64,000 bases of DNA from Dasania phycosphaerae (GCF_026891035.1 NZ_JAPTGG010000001.1:62001-126000); one strand, 5' to 3'. Positions 46,940 through 56,901 are shown, numbered from the stretch's first letter. Made by a program: numbers and translations. Notes: generated from the letters alone by a model not told the origin.

Positions 46940-47027
46940 TTGAAATCCTCCCTTCTGGGGCTAATTTAAGTTCTGTTTGACTATCTTTTACGATTTTTTA
47001 ATAACATTTTAAACGAAGCTAAAATGC

Positions 47028-47058
47028 AAAAACCCCAACCGTTTAGCTGGGGTTTTTT
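47028..47058 (-). terminator. intrinsic terminator between rpsO and pnp
   Basis: On the minus strand AAAAACCCCA and TGGGGTTTTT pair around a ten-base loop, just after the rpsO stop. In E. coli the equivalent terminator lets part of the transcripts continue into pnp. Confidence 0.85.
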
Positions 47059-47066
47059 ATTAGGTC

Positions 47067-47336
47067 TTAACGACGTAGACCTAAACGCTTAATTAAGTCG
47101 GCATAACGTTCAACGTTTTTGCCTTTTAAGTAATCCAACAATTTACGACGTTGGTTTACCATACGGATCAAACCACGACGTGAGTGGTGATCTTGCTTAT
47201 GGTCACCAAAGTGGCCTTGTAACTTTAAGATATTTGCTGTTAACAATGCTACCTGTACTTCTGGTGAACCGGTATCGCCTTCAGCTGTTTGGTATTCAGC
47301 TACTACAGCTGCTTTTTCGCTAGCAGATAATGCCAT
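47067..47336 (-). CDS. rpsO: 30S ribosomal protein S15
   Basis: The 89-residue S15 binds 16S rRNA early in small-subunit assembly. Sequence is canonical (TGSPEVQVALLTANI...HKQDHHSRRGLIRMVNQRRKLLDYLK). Its upstream 168-bp gap to truB would contain its own promoter and the autoregulatory leader. Confidence 0.98.
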   Translation of the reverse strand: MALSASEKAAVVAEYQTAEGDTGSPEVQVALLTANILKLQGHFGDHKQDHHSRRGLIRMVNQRRKLLDYLKGKNVERYADLIKRLGLRR

Positions 47337-47504
47337 TTTTAAATCCTTAATTAATCAAATGATATGCCCCGTAACCACCACCTAAGCTGTGGCTACCTCT
47401 GAAATTTAGCCTGACCGCGCATATCTACAGTCAGGTTAATAGTGTGTTTTACACAGCCATAGGCTGCTTGCGCACATAAGCGCGGGATTTTACCCTATTT
47501 GGGA

Positions 47505-48431
47505 TCAGTTTGTCGCTATTAATCGACGAGGTTTTACCAATCCATCGTCATTTAGCTCACCTATACCCAAAAAGTGCCCCTGCTCACTATAGAGCTTAAA
47601 TTCACTATCACTTGGTGCCTTAGGCACCATCACCGCTTGGCCCTGCTTAATATAGTCCACCGCCGCCTCGCTGAGGGCTACCGAAGGCAGGTGAGTCAGC
47701 GCCTGATCGACCGGCTGCAGCAGTGCATCCAGATCAGCAAAGGCTTCGTTATCGCGCAATACTTGCAACTGCGCCAAGCTTACCCCCTGGGACTCAACAA
47801 AAGGCCCGGCCGCCGTGCGGCGCAGCATGGATACATGGGCACCACAGCCCAAAGCCGCGCCCAAGTCCTCAGCTATAGAGCGCACATAGGTGCCCTTGCT
47901 ACACTCTATATACACATCGATTTCAGGGTGCTCGCCCGCTCTATACGCCTCTAAGTCTAGAGTGAAAATCTCTACTTGGCGGCGCTTGCGCTCCACCTCT
48001 ATACCCTTGCGGGCTAGCTTATATAGGGGCTGCCCCTGGTGTTTCAGCGCAGAATACATAGAGGGCACCTGCTCTATTTCACCCCTAAACTGGGCCAGCG
48101 CCGCCAATACCTGCTGCTCACTAATATCAGCCGCAGGCTGAGTACTAATGACTTCGCCCTCAGCATCCCCCGTAGCGGTGCTCACCCCCAGGGTAAAGGT
48201 ACTGCGGTAGGCCTTGTCGGAATCGAGCAGGTATTGCGAAAATTTGGTGGCCTCGCCAAAGCACAGCGGCAGTACGCCGGTAGCTAAAGGATCTAAGCTG
48301 CCGGTATGACCGGCTTTTTGGGCTTGATAGATAGCTCTAGCCACTTGCAGCGCCCAGTTAGAGCTTTTATCTAGGGGTTTATCTAATACTAAAATACCGT
48401 CTACCGGCCTACCACGACGTCGCCTAGCCAA
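47505..48431 (-). CDS. truB: tRNA pseudouridine-55 synthase
   Basis: The 308-residue enzyme makes pseudouridine 55 in the T loop of tRNAs. The catalytic aspartate is in GHTGSLDPLATGVLP near residue 46, with KAYRSTFTLG and the C-terminal PUA-like region (residues about 250-308). It starts two bases after the rbfA stop. Confidence 0.96.
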   Translation of the reverse strand: MARRRRGRPVDGILVLDKPLDKSSNWALQVARAIYQAQKAGHTGSLDPLATGVLPLCFGEATKFSQYLLDSDKAYRSTFTLGVSTATGDAEGEVISTQPAADISEQQVLAALAQFRGEIEQVPSMYSALKHQGQPLYKLARKGIEVERKRRQVEIFTLDLEAYRAGEHPEIDVYIECSKGTYVRSIAEDLGAALGCGAHVSMLRRTAAGPFVESQGVSLAQLQVLRDNEAFADLDALLQPVDQALTHLPSVALSEAAVDYIKQGQAVMVPKAPSDSEFKLYSEQGHFLGIGELNDDGLVKPRRLIATN

Positions 48432-48433
48432 AA

Positions 48434-48838
48434 TCAGGCCTCACTATCGTCATCGGCTTTATCATAGCCTTCATGCTGCTTATCTTCAGACACAGCTTTG
48501 TCGATAAGATTAGAAAGATACTGCCCCTGCACCACACTGCTATCAAAATAAAAGCGCAGCTTGGGCGTGGTGCGTGCATTGTTGGCCTTGGCAATTTGGC
48601 TGCGTAAAAAGCCCGCTGCCTTGTTCAGTGCCTCTACAGACTCTTCCGCCTCTTGCTCGGTCTCTTTACCCAACACCGTCACAAATACCTTGGCGTGACT
48701 CATGTCGCGGCTCACCTCTACATCGGTGACACTTACCATGCCCACTCTGGGGTCGCGAATCTCAAATTGGATAAGGCCCGAAAGCTCTCGCTTAATAAAA
48801 TCGCCCACCCGCTGGGTACGGCTATATTCTTTGGCCAT
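48434..48838 (-). CDS. rbfA: 30S ribosome-binding factor A
   Basis: The 134-residue KH-type protein helps 16S rRNA 5'-end maturation and cold adaptation. The ATG at 48838, eight bases after GGTGG, is preferred over a GTG four codons earlier that would overlap its own ribosome site. Family motifs RVGDFIKRELS and the KVFVTVLG strand are present. It lies in the usual place between infB and truB. Confidence 0.95.
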   Translation of the reverse strand: MAKEYSRTQRVGDFIKRELSGLIQFEIRDPRVGMVSVTDVEVSRDMSHAKVFVTVLGKETEQEAEESVEALNKAAGFLRSQIAKANNARTTPKLRFYFDSSVVQGQYLSNLIDKAVSEDKQHEGYDKADDDSEA

Positions 48839-48887
48839 GTCAGCCACCACCTAAACTAATTGCGGGGCCAATTAATCACCCCTGAAA

Positions 48888-48923
48888 ATAAAAAATTGCC
48901 ATGCCTGTAACAGGCATGACAAT
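48888..48923 (-). terminator. intrinsic terminator or attenuator between infB and rbfA
   Basis: On the minus strand TTGTCATGCCTG and CAGGCATGGCAA pair around TTA and are followed by TTTTTTATT, 42 bp past the infB stop. It interrupts a block normally read as one operon, so rbfA-truB probably depend on read-through or on a promoter in the 48851-48887 gap. Confidence 0.85.
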
Positions 48924-48965
48924 CATAAATATAGCTACGCTAATGCAACAATAAGCATGTAGAAA

Positions 48966-51614
48966 TTACAGGGTACGGGCGTACTCTTTAACTTCATAAA
49001 CTTCTATCTTATCGCCAGGCTTAACGTCGGTATAATTTTTAACACCTATACCACACTCCATGCCATTGCGTACTTCATTGACATCATCTTTAAAGCGACG
49101 CAGTGACTCCAGTTCGCCCTCATAAATAACAACGTCATCACGCAATACCCGTATGGGGTTGCTGCGTATAAGCGTACCTTCGATAACCATACAGCCGGCA
49201 ATTTGACCAAACTTAGGTGAAGTAAATACGTCGCGCACTTCGGCGGTACCGTTAATCTCTTCACGCATTTCTGGGCTAAGCATGCCAGACAGGGCCTGTT
49301 TAACGTCGTCTATCAAATCGTAAATAATGCTGTAGTAGCGCAGGTCTATACCTTCATTCTCTACCACTTGACGCGCTTTGTTATCGGCCCGCACATTAAA
49401 ACCAAATACTACGGCATTAGAAGTTAACGCTAAGGTAACGTCGGTTTCAGTAATACCACCTACACCACCGGTAATAATATTCACTTTAACTTCTTCGTTA
49501 CCCAAGTCTAATAAAGATGCCTGTATCGCCTCTAAAGAGCCCCGCACATCAGCCTTGATAACTATATTCAAGGTGCGCACTTCGTCTGAGCCCATATTGG
49601 CAAACATATTTTCTAGTTTGGCTGCCTGTTGACGCTTAAGCTTATCTTCGCGATCTTTGGCCTGACGGAACAAGGTCACTTCACGCGCCTTCTTCTCGTT
49701 TTCGAGCACCATGAAGCTATCACCGGCATCTGGAGTGCCATCTAAGCCTAAAATTTCTACCGGTATAGAAGGCCCCGCCTCTTTAATCGGCTGGCCATTT
49801 TCGTCGTTCATAGCACGTACGCGACCATAGTGATGACCCGCCAACACTATATCGCCCTGGCGCAAAGTACCCGCCTGCACTAATACCGAAGCCACTGAAC
49901 CGCGACCTTTATCCAAGCGCGATTCAATAACAATACCGCTGCCGGGTATATCGGTAGCCGCCTGCAGCTCTAACAGCTCTGCCTGCAGCAAAATAGCTTC
50001 TAGTAAGGCATCAACACCCTCACCGGTATGGGCTGAAACAGGTACAAACTGCACATCGCCACCCCAGTCTTCTGGGATTACGTCTTTAGCGGCTAATTCA
50101 TTTTTAACCCGGTCCAGGTCGGCTGCTTCTTTATCAATTTTGTTAACTGCAACAATAATAGGCACTTCTGCCGCGCGAGCGTGCTTGATTGCCTCTTCTG
50201 TTTGCGGCATCACACCATCATCAGCGGCCACGACCAAAATAACAATATCGGTACTCTTAGCACCGCGTGCACGCATAGCAGTAAACGCCGCGTGGCCCGG
50301 GGTATCTAAGAAAGAGATCATGCCGTGGTCGGTTTCTACGTGGTAGGCACCTATGTGCTGGGTAATACCACCAGCTTCACCACCGGCCACACCGGTTTTG
50401 CGTATGTAATCCAGCAACGAGGTTTTACCGTGGTCTACGTGACCCATAACAGTAACCACTGGGGCACGAGGCGCCATGGTGCCCTCTTGCTGACCCAGCT
50501 CTATTTCTAGCGCCTCTTCAACTTCATCACCGCTGACCAGCTTGGCAATATGCCCTAGCTCTTCAACCACTAGCTGGGCTGTATCTTGATCCAAGCTTTG
50601 GTTAATGGTGGCCATTACCCCCATACCCATCAGCTTTTTAATGACCTCTGAGGCTTTTACATGCATTTTCTGAGCTAGCTCAGAGACTAAGATGGCTTCT
50701 GGGATTGCAACTTCGATAGTTTTCTTCTCGGTAGGGGCCGAGAAACCATGCTGCTTAGCACCTTCTGGCAATTTTAAGATTTTTTGTTTACGGCGGCCGC
50801 GCATATTGCCTTCACCATCCATATCGATATCACGGATGTTGTGGCCACGATTTTTGCCGCGTTTTTTAACAGCCAGCTCTTTCGCTTTAGGGCCGCCCTT
50901 CTTCTTGCTAACGCGCTCATCTTTATCGGCATCAGGCTCAGCGTGTAAACGAGTAGGCTTAGCTTTTTTCTCTTCCGACTTCTTAGCTGTTTCCGCGCCT
51001 GCCTGCTGACGCTCTTCCTCAGCGCGCTTAGCAGCCAAGGCCGCTGCTTGTAATTCGCGATCTTTGGCTTCTTTTTCTTGACGCTTAGCCGCGGCCATCT
51101 GGCGCAGCACTTCGGGGTCCATTTTGGACTTATCTAATATTTCTTCGGCGGGCGCAGCAGCTTTTGCCGCCGCAGCCGCTTTTTCAGCCTCGGCCTTGGC
51201 CTCTGCCGCAGCTTTTGCTGCCGCTTCTTCAGCAGCTGCTTTTTCGGCTGCTAGCTCTTGCTCAGACTTTTCTGAGCCAGCGTTTTTAGCCTGCTCTTCG
51301 GCCAACAACTCTTGTGGATCGCGCTTAACGTAGGTACGTTTTTTACGCACCTCTACGCTAACCGTTTTCTTACCCTGGCTAGAGCTGGTTTTTAAAGTGC
51401 TTAAGGTTTTACGTTTTAAGGTAATCTTTTTAGGCGCGTCTACAGTTTCACCGTGGCTGCTTTTCAAAAAAGCTAGCAGGGTTTGCTTATCATCATCCGA
51501 TACAATTTGTTCAGCCTGTGTATGCGTTAGGCCCGCCTGCTTCATTTGACCCAATAAACGGTCAACTGGCGCGCCAACTACTTCAGCTAGTTGGCTTACA
51601 GTTACTTCAGCCAT
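48966..51614 (-). CDS. infB: translation initiation factor IF-2
   Basis: The 882-residue GTPase places initiator tRNA on the 30S subunit and promotes subunit joining. The N-terminal IF2 domain (1-50) is followed by a lysine/glutamate/alanine-rich linker (about 65-270). The GTPase core then has GHVDHGKTSL (G1), DTPGHAAF (G3) and NKID (G4). C-terminal domains end in GVKNYTDVKPGDKIEVYEV. It starts 45 bases after nusA. Confidence 0.97.
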   Translation of the reverse strand: MAEVTVSQLAEVVGAPVDRLLGQMKQAGLTHTQAEQIVSDDDKQTLLAFLKSSHGETVDAPKKITLKRKTLSTLKTSSSQGKKTVSVEVRKKRTYVKRDPQELLAEEQAKNAGSEKSEQELAAEKAAAEEAAAKAAAEAKAEAEKAAAAAKAAAPAEEILDKSKMDPEVLRQMAAAKRQEKEAKDRELQAAALAAKRAEEERQQAGAETAKKSEEKKAKPTRLHAEPDADKDERVSKKKGGPKAKELAVKKRGKNRGHNIRDIDMDGEGNMRGRRKQKILKLPEGAKQHGFSAPTEKKTIEVAIPEAILVSELAQKMHVKASEVIKKLMGMGVMATINQSLDQDTAQLVVEELGHIAKLVSGDEVEEALEIELGQQEGTMAPRAPVVTVMGHVDHGKTSLLDYIRKTGVAGGEAGGITQHIGAYHVETDHGMISFLDTPGHAAFTAMRARGAKSTDIVILVVAADDGVMPQTEEAIKHARAAEVPIIVAVNKIDKEAADLDRVKNELAAKDVIPEDWGGDVQFVPVSAHTGEGVDALLEAILLQAELLELQAATDIPGSGIVIESRLDKGRGSVASVLVQAGTLRQGDIVLAGHHYGRVRAMNDENGQPIKEAGPSIPVEILGLDGTPDAGDSFMVLENEKKAREVTLFRQAKDREDKLKRQQAAKLENMFANMGSDEVRTLNIVIKADVRGSLEAIQASLLDLGNEEVKVNIITGGVGGITETDVTLALTSNAVVFGFNVRADNKARQVVENEGIDLRYYSIIYDLIDDVKQALSGMLSPEMREEINGTAEVRDVFTSPKFGQIAGCMVIEGTLIRSNPIRVLRDDVVIYEGELESLRRFKDDVNEVRNGMECGIGVKNYTDVKPGDKIEVYEVKEYARTL

Positions 51615-51659
51615 TCAGTATTCTCCTGTGTATTGCTACTTGTTGTTACTGATATACGC

Positions 51660-53156
51660 TTATTGATCGTCAGTTTCAGCAAACCATGGGGCGCGGGCAG
51701 TCATAATTAATGCACCTGCACGCTGCTCGTCCATACCTTCAATATCGACTATATCTTCTACACCTTGCTCAGCAAGATCTTCCATTGTGACTATGCCTTT
51801 GCTGGCCAGCACAAATGCTAAATGCTTATCCATGCCATCCATATTCAGCAAGTCTTCAGCGGGTTCAACTTCGCCCAACTGTTCTTCGCTGGCAATAGCC
51901 TGGGTTAATAAGGCATCTTTAGCTCTTGCGCGTAACTCTTCAGCAATATCTTCATCAAAGCCGTCAATGGCAGTCATTTCTTCTAACGGAACATAAGCGA
52001 CTTCTTCCAAGGTGGTAAAACCTTCTTCCACCAATACTTCAGCCACATCTTCTTCAACATCTAAAGCAGTCATAAACTGCTCCATAATGGCACCCGACTC
52101 TTGCTGATGCTTTTCAGCAGCAGCTTCAACGCTCATCACATTGATAGTCCAGCCGGTTAGTTCACTGGCCAAGCGTACGTTTTGACCGCTGCGGCCTATG
52201 GCCATGGCTAGGTTTTCTTCATTAACCGCCACATCCATGGTGCCAGAATCTTCATCTACTACTATGGACTCAACCTCGGCAGGCGACATAGCATTTATCA
52301 CCAGTTGCGCAGGGTTATCGTCCCATAAAATAATATCGACGCGCTCGTTGCCCAGCTCACCAGATACCGCCTGCACACGTGAACCACGCATACCTACACA
52401 AGCCCCAACTGGGTCTATGCGGCCGTCGTTGGTTTTTACAGTAATCTTGGCGCGCGACCCGGCGTCTCTAGCTGCCGAGCGTATTTCTATCACCTCTTCT
52501 GATATTTCAGGCACTTCAATTTTGAAAAGCTCGATAATCATTTCTGGGCAAGCACGGCTTAAGAATAATTGCGGGCCGCGGGCTTCTGGGCGCACTTCTT
52601 GTAAAATGGCACGCGCTCTGTCTCCCATGCGGAAAACTTCACGGCCTACCAACTCTTCTCTAGGCAACAGGCCTTCGGCGTTATTACCCAGATCAACAAT
52701 AATATTATCGCGGGTAACTTTCTTAACCGTGCCGCTAACCAATTCGCCTACACGACCTTGGTATTCCTCTACTACTTGCGCACGCTCGGCTTCGCGAACT
52801 TTTTGCACGATTACCTGCTTAGCTGTTTGCGCAGCTATGCGACCAAAGCCTATATTTTCAACGACTTCTTCATGCACATCACCTACCTGCAGTGAGCTAT
52901 CGACTTCGTGAGCTTCCTCAAGAGTAAATTGCGTGCCCAACAATGCCATTACGTCATCACTCATCACTTCCCAGCGGCGAGTGGTCACATAATTGCCCGT
53001 AGCTCTATCTATTACTACGTGTATATCGGCATCTTCGTCATAGCGTTTTTTAGTAGCCATGGCTAACGCCTGCTCAATCGCCTGGAAAATAATTTCCCGG
53101 TCTACGCCTTTTTCGTTAGAAACTGCTTCAGCTACTAAAAGTATTTCTTTACTCAT
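51660..53156 (-). CDS. nusA: transcription termination/antitermination factor NusA
   Basis: The 498-residue RNA polymerase-binding factor has an N-terminal polymerase-contact domain (about 1-130), S1 (about 135-200), KH1 and KH2 (about 225-345, with GVDPVGACVGMRGSR-type loops), and two acidic AR repeats (about 365-490), the last of which is typical of gammaproteobacteria. It follows rimP after 67 bp. Confidence 0.97.
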   Translation of the reverse strand: MSKEILLVAEAVSNEKGVDREIIFQAIEQALAMATKKRYDEDADIHVVIDRATGNYVTTRRWEVMSDDVMALLGTQFTLEEAHEVDSSLQVGDVHEEVVENIGFGRIAAQTAKQVIVQKVREAERAQVVEEYQGRVGELVSGTVKKVTRDNIIVDLGNNAEGLLPREELVGREVFRMGDRARAILQEVRPEARGPQLFLSRACPEMIIELFKIEVPEISEEVIEIRSAARDAGSRAKITVKTNDGRIDPVGACVGMRGSRVQAVSGELGNERVDIILWDDNPAQLVINAMSPAEVESIVVDEDSGTMDVAVNEENLAMAIGRSGQNVRLASELTGWTINVMSVEAAAEKHQQESGAIMEQFMTALDVEEDVAEVLVEEGFTTLEEVAYVPLEEMTAIDGFDEDIAEELRARAKDALLTQAIASEEQLGEVEPAEDLLNMDGMDKHLAFVLASKGIVTMEDLAEQGVEDIVDIEGMDEQRAGALIMTARAPWFAETDDQ

Positions 53157-53223
53157 TGCTCGCCTCGTTAAAATCCATTCACATGCGCTTACTCACTAAG
53201 CTAGTGAAACATGTTATTCGCAA

Positions 53224-53679
53224 TTAAAATTGCGGAACAATATTTGCCTTATCGATCATCTCAAAGGGTAATAAATATTCGTGATCATCAACGACAATCA
53301 CCACATCTTCGTCTTCTACACCCACTAGCTGACCAGTAAAATTTCTGCGTCCTTCGTAAGCCACACGCAACTTTATCTTTACCATGTCACCTTTATGGAT
53401 TTGATACTGCTCCAGGCTAAACAACGGCCTAGCCATACCCGGCGAAGATACCTCTAGGGTATATTCACCCGCGATGGGATCTTCAACATCAAACACACTG
53501 CTCACCTGCCTGCTTACTGCAGCACAGTCATCAACATCTATACCCTTGGGGCTGTCGATGTATATCCTCACTACTGTTTGCTTGGCATGAGCTAAGTACT
53601 CAACACCCCACAACTGTAACTCTAAAGCCTCTACTACTGGCTTGATCAACTCTAGCAATAGCGCGTCTTTGCCAGCCAT
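53224..53679 (-). CDS. rimP: ribosome maturation factor RimP
   Basis: The 151-residue protein promotes 30S assembly. N-terminal motifs (LELQLWGVEYLAHAKQTVVRIYIDSPKGIDVDDCAAVSRQ) and the EVSSPGMARPL core are canonical. It is the first protein gene of the nusA operon, downstream of tRNA-fMet. Confidence 0.96.
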   Translation of the reverse strand: MAGKDALLLELIKPVVEALELQLWGVEYLAHAKQTVVRIYIDSPKGIDVDDCAAVSRQVSSVFDVEDPIAGEYTLEVSSPGMARPLFSLEQYQIHKGDMVKIKLRVAYEGRRNFTGQLVGVEDEDVVIVVDDHEYLLPFEMIDKANIVPQF

Positions 53680-53748
53680 GCATGAAACCTCAATAAACTG
53701 TCATATAACCACTGCTGTTTTTAGCCATAAACGCTAAAACTTGCAGCA

Positions 53749-53772
53749 ATAAAAAATGGGCTCCTAGGCCCA
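53749..53772 (-). terminator. intrinsic terminator downstream of tRNA-fMet (second)
   Basis: TGGGC and GCCCA pair around CTAGGA on the minus strand and are followed by T6. It lies between the tRNA gene and rimP, reinforcing the terminator at 53823-53843, so rimP-nusA may rely on a promoter between 53680 and 53748 or on read-through. Confidence 0.75.
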
Positions 53773-53822
53773 CTTCATATGCTCAGCTCCTGCCTATTTG
53801 CAAAAGCTAAACCTCAAATAGC

Positions 53823-53843
53823 AAAAAACCCCAAAAAGGGGCT
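53823..53843 (-). terminator. intrinsic terminator downstream of tRNA-fMet (first)
   Basis: CCCC and GGGG pair around TTTTT on the minus strand and continue into TTTTTTGC, 35 bp after the 3' end of the tRNA gene. Confidence 0.8.
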
Positions 53844-53877
53844 TATTAAATGTCACGCGCTTATCGAACGCATGAAT

Positions 53878-53954
<77 letters not shown>

Positions 53955-54157
53955 TCTACTTTGGCTGGGCACATATAGCAAAAATCACCTATACCCTAGC
54001 ACCATGCCCCTTTGGCATGCACTTTTTTAAAGAACCAGTTCAAAACCACCGAGCTTTAAATAAGTGCGCGAATTATAGAGATTTGATGGTTTTGGGTCAA
54101 GGGCAAAGTTCCCGTATTAAAGGCTAGGCCAAGACCATAAGCACAAATAAGAGGCAT

Positions 54158-54187
54158 AAAAAAAGCGCCTACCATAGACGCTTTTTT
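54158..54187 (-). terminator. intrinsic terminator between tRNA-Leu and tRNA-fMet
   Basis: On the minus strand AAAAAAGCG and CGCTTTTTTT pair around a short loop, starting 6 bp after the tRNA-Leu 3' end. Confidence 0.8.
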
Positions 54188-54192
54188 ATTTT

Positions 54193-54279
54193 TGGTGCCG
54201 AAGGCGGGACTTGAACCCGCACGAGCATACGCCCACCACCCCCTCAAGATGGCGTGTCTACCAATTCCACCACTTCGGC
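54193..54279 (-). tRNA. tRNA-Leu (anticodon GAG)
   Basis: The 87-nt gene has acceptor stem GCCGAAG with CTTCGGC, D arm AATTGGTAGACA, anticodon stem CCATC/GGTGG with loop TTGAGGG, a long variable arm typical of leucine, and T loop GTTCAAGTC. The CCA end is encoded. It lies 6 bp downstream of the secG stop. Confidence 0.96.
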
Positions 54280-54285
54280 TAAAAC

Positions 54286-54678
54286 TTAATTACCGGCCGG
54301 AATATCCTCCGCCGCCGCTGGCATATCACTAGACGTATCTGAGGCACCCATAGCAGGAATATCAGAATCTTCCGCCACTGGCATTTCTGCTTCGCTAGAC
54401 TCAACCACCGCAGGCACTGGCATATCAGCGATGCCTACAGACATTGCCTTATCTTTAGCAACCACAGCCAACGCAAAGCTGGTAACAAAAAACAAGGTCG
54501 CCAGTATTGAAGTGCCTTTGGTTAGCAAGTTACCGCCACCCTGACTACCCATAATGGTTTGCGAAGCACCAGAACCAAAAGAGGCCCCCATGCTGGCGCC
54601 CTTACCCTGCTGTATCAGTATTAAACCGATAATACCTAAGGCTGCAAGCACATGAAAAATCAGTATTAGTTGTTCCAT
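54286..54678 (-). CDS. secG: preprotein translocase subunit SecG
   Basis: The 130-residue SecYEG accessory subunit has two membrane helices (about 4-22 and 52-75) joined by the KGASMGASFGSGASQTIMGSQGGGNLL loop. The C-terminal extension (about 80-130) is alanine/proline/aspartate-rich and polar, longer than in E. coli. It is followed by tRNA-Leu and preceded by tpiA (15 bp). Confidence 0.95.
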   Translation of the reverse strand: MEQLILIFHVLAALGIIGLILIQQGKGASMGASFGSGASQTIMGSQGGGNLLTKGTSILATLFFVTSFALAVVAKDKAMSVGIADMPVPAVVESSEAEMPVAEDSDIPAMGASDTSSDMPAAAEDIPAGN

Positions 54679-54693
54679 AGTAATAACTCTATT

Positions 54694-55455
54694 TTAAATC
54701 GATGACTGAGCCGCACGACAAATCACAGAAAAATCGTCTAGCTTTAACGAGGCTCCACCGACTAAAGCTCCGTCTATATCCTGTTGCGCGAACAATTGTG
54801 CCGCATTCGCCGCATTGACGCTACCGCCATATAACATTTGTAATTCTGCCGCCACTGCCGCGCTGTGCTGCGCCACCACCTGACGCAAATGCTGATGCAC
54901 CTCTTGTGCCTGCTCGGGGCTGGCAGTCATGCCGGTACCTATAGCCCAAATAGGCTCATAGGCTAATACTGCGCCACTAAAAGCCTCTATTCCGGCTTTA
55001 GCTATCACAGCATTTAATTGCTGCGCCACAAAATCCAAGGTTTGACCCGCTTCACGCTGGGCCAAGCTTTCGCCTACACAAAGTATGGGCGTAAGCCCGG
55101 CACGCTGAGCAGCGATAAACTTATCAGCCACCAGCTCATCAGTTTCGGCAAATAATTCTCTACGCTCTGAATGCCCCACGATTACGTAGCGACAACCCAG
55201 CTCGGCTAACATAGATCCTGACACCTCACCGGTGTAGGCACCCTGCTCATGTTGGCTTAGGTTTTGCGCACCCAAACTAATTGCACTATCGGCTAGCAGC
55301 GTGGCTGCCTCAGCTAAGTAAACAGCGGGAGGACAAACCGCAGCATCAGCAAAATCACCCTGCGCCGCATTTGCCTGCAAACCCGTCAACAAGGTACGCA
55401 GTAACTCTTGCGAGCCATGCATTTTCCAATTACCTACGACCAGTTTACGACGCAT
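54694..55455 (-). CDS. tpiA: triose-phosphate isomerase
   Basis: The 253-residue glycolytic enzyme interconverts dihydroxyacetone phosphate and glyceraldehyde 3-phosphate. Catalytic residues are visible as K11 in VGNWKMHG, H in VIVGHSERRE and E in AYEPIWAIGTG. It sits between glmM and secG, as in Pseudomonas. Confidence 0.97.
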   Translation of the reverse strand: MRRKLVVGNWKMHGSQELLRTLLTGLQANAAQGDFADAAVCPPAVYLAEAATLLADSAISLGAQNLSQHEQGAYTGEVSGSMLAELGCRYVIVGHSERRELFAETDELVADKFIAAQRAGLTPILCVGESLAQREAGQTLDFVAQQLNAVIAKAGIEAFSGAVLAYEPIWAIGTGMTASPEQAQEVHQHLRQVVAQHSAAVAAELQMLYGGSVNAANAAQLFAQQDIDGALVGGASLKLDDFSVICRAAQSSI

Positions 55456-55563
55456 AGTTTTCTCTTAGCTAAAAAAGGCGGCAATCTTACCCAAAGAACT
55501 TTCAACATACAAGAAAGCAGCCGCGCTTAATGGATAAATTCCTTGCACCACAAGCACCTAGGG

Positions 55564-56901
55564 CTAAGCCACCTGAGCCTCAACTACTGCGGCAATATCT
55601 TTGGCCAAACGGCCGACCAGCTCACCGTCTTCACCTTCTACCATCACCCGCACTACCGGCTCGGTACCCGAGGGCCGCAGTAAAACTCTACCGCGGCCAT
55701 CTAGGGTGGCTTCCGCAGTGCTCACCGCCTGATCAATAACACTGTTATTACTGAGCTTGCTACTATCACTCACCCCCACATTAATCATGACCTGCGGAAA
55801 TTTACTCATACCCGCCACTAAGTCATGCAAGGGCATACCGCTATCCACCACTGCAAACAGCACCTTTAATGCAGCAACCAAACCATCGCCAGTGGTAGTT
55901 ACATCAGCACAAATAATATGGCCAGAGTTTTCACCACCTAGGCTCCAGCCTTCGGCTTGCATCAGCTCATTAACATAACGGTCACCCACTTTGGCACGCG
56001 CAAAGGGAACTTGTAATTTTTGCAGCGCTAACTCAAAACCCAAGTTAGACATTAACGTACCCACCACGCCAGCACAGGCGCCCGTGGTGCGTATTGCATC
56101 CTGCACAATCACAAACAACAATTCGTCGCCATCAATTAAGCGGCCATTGCGATCCACAAACACCAATCTATCGCCATCGCCATCAAAGGCCACGCCTAAA
56201 TCGGCTTTTTCCATTAGTACCCGCTGCTGTAAAGCCTGCGGCTTGGTAGAACCTACTTGCTCATTAATATTTAAGCCATTGGGCTTGTCGGCAATAATAA
56301 TTACCTCTGCACCCAACTCCTCAAACACCGCCGGAGCTACTTGGTAAGTAGCGCCATGAGCGCAATCCACCACCATTTTTAAACCCTGAAGACTAAAGCC
56401 ACTGGGCACGGTACTTTTACAAAATTCTATATAACGGCCCGCCGCGTCATTGATACGGGTGACTTTACCTAATTTGGCTGAGTCTACCGTTGTCATGGGC
56501 TCGTCTAGCTGACGCTCTATTTCCAACTCCACCTCATCCGGCAGTTTGGTACCCTCGGCCGAGAAAAACTTGATGCCATTATCGTGATAGGGGTTATGGG
56601 ATGCACTAATCACTATGCCCGCCTGGGCATGAAAGGTACGCGTTAAATAGGCCACCGCCGGGGTAGGCATGGGCCCCAACATACACACATCTGCGCCGGC
56701 CGCCACTAGCCCCGCCTCTAAAGCCGATTCAAACATATAACCTGATATACGGGTGTCTTTACCAATAATAATCTTACAGCGGCCTTTGCGAGCAAAGACC
56801 TTACCCACAGCCCAGCCCAACTTTAAGACAAATTCAGGCGTTATTGCGCCAGTGCCCACGAGACCACGTATGCCATCGGTACCGAAATATTTTCTTGTCA
56901 T
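55564..56901 (-). CDS. glmM: phosphoglucosamine mutase
   Basis: The 445-residue enzyme converts glucosamine 6-phosphate to glucosamine 1-phosphate for UDP-GlcNAc. The phosphoserine is S101 in VISASHNPYHDNGIK, with the metal motif DGDGDRL near residue 240 and the C-terminal LRPSGTEPVVRVMVE. Downstream of folP, as in most gammaproteobacteria. Confidence 0.97.
   Translation of the reverse strand: MTRKYFGTDGIRGLVGTGAITPEFVLKLGWAVGKVFARKGRCKIIIGKDTRISGYMFESALEAGLVAAGADVCMLGPMPTPAVAYLTRTFHAQAGIVISASHNPYHDNGIKFFSAEGTKLPDEVELEIERQLDEPMTTVDSAKLGKVTRINDAAGRYIEFCKSTVPSGFSLQGLKMVVDCAHGATYQVAPAVFEELGAEVIIIADKPNGLNINEQVGSTKPQALQQRVLMEKADLGVAFDGDGDRLVFVDRNGRLIDGDELLFVIVQDAIRTTGACAGVVGTLMSNLGFELALQKLQVPFARAKVGDRYVNELMQAEGWSLGGENSGHIICADVTTTGDGLVAALKVLFAVVDSGMPLHDLVAGMSKFPQVMINVGVSDSSKLSNNSVIDQAVSTAEATLDGRGRVLLRPSGTEPVVRVMVEGEDGELVGRLAKDIAAVVEAQVA

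Noticed and set aside
51124..51333. Alanine/serine-rich open frame opposite infB
   Set aside because: It is the antisense reading of the repetitive linker of IF-2 and has no independent support.
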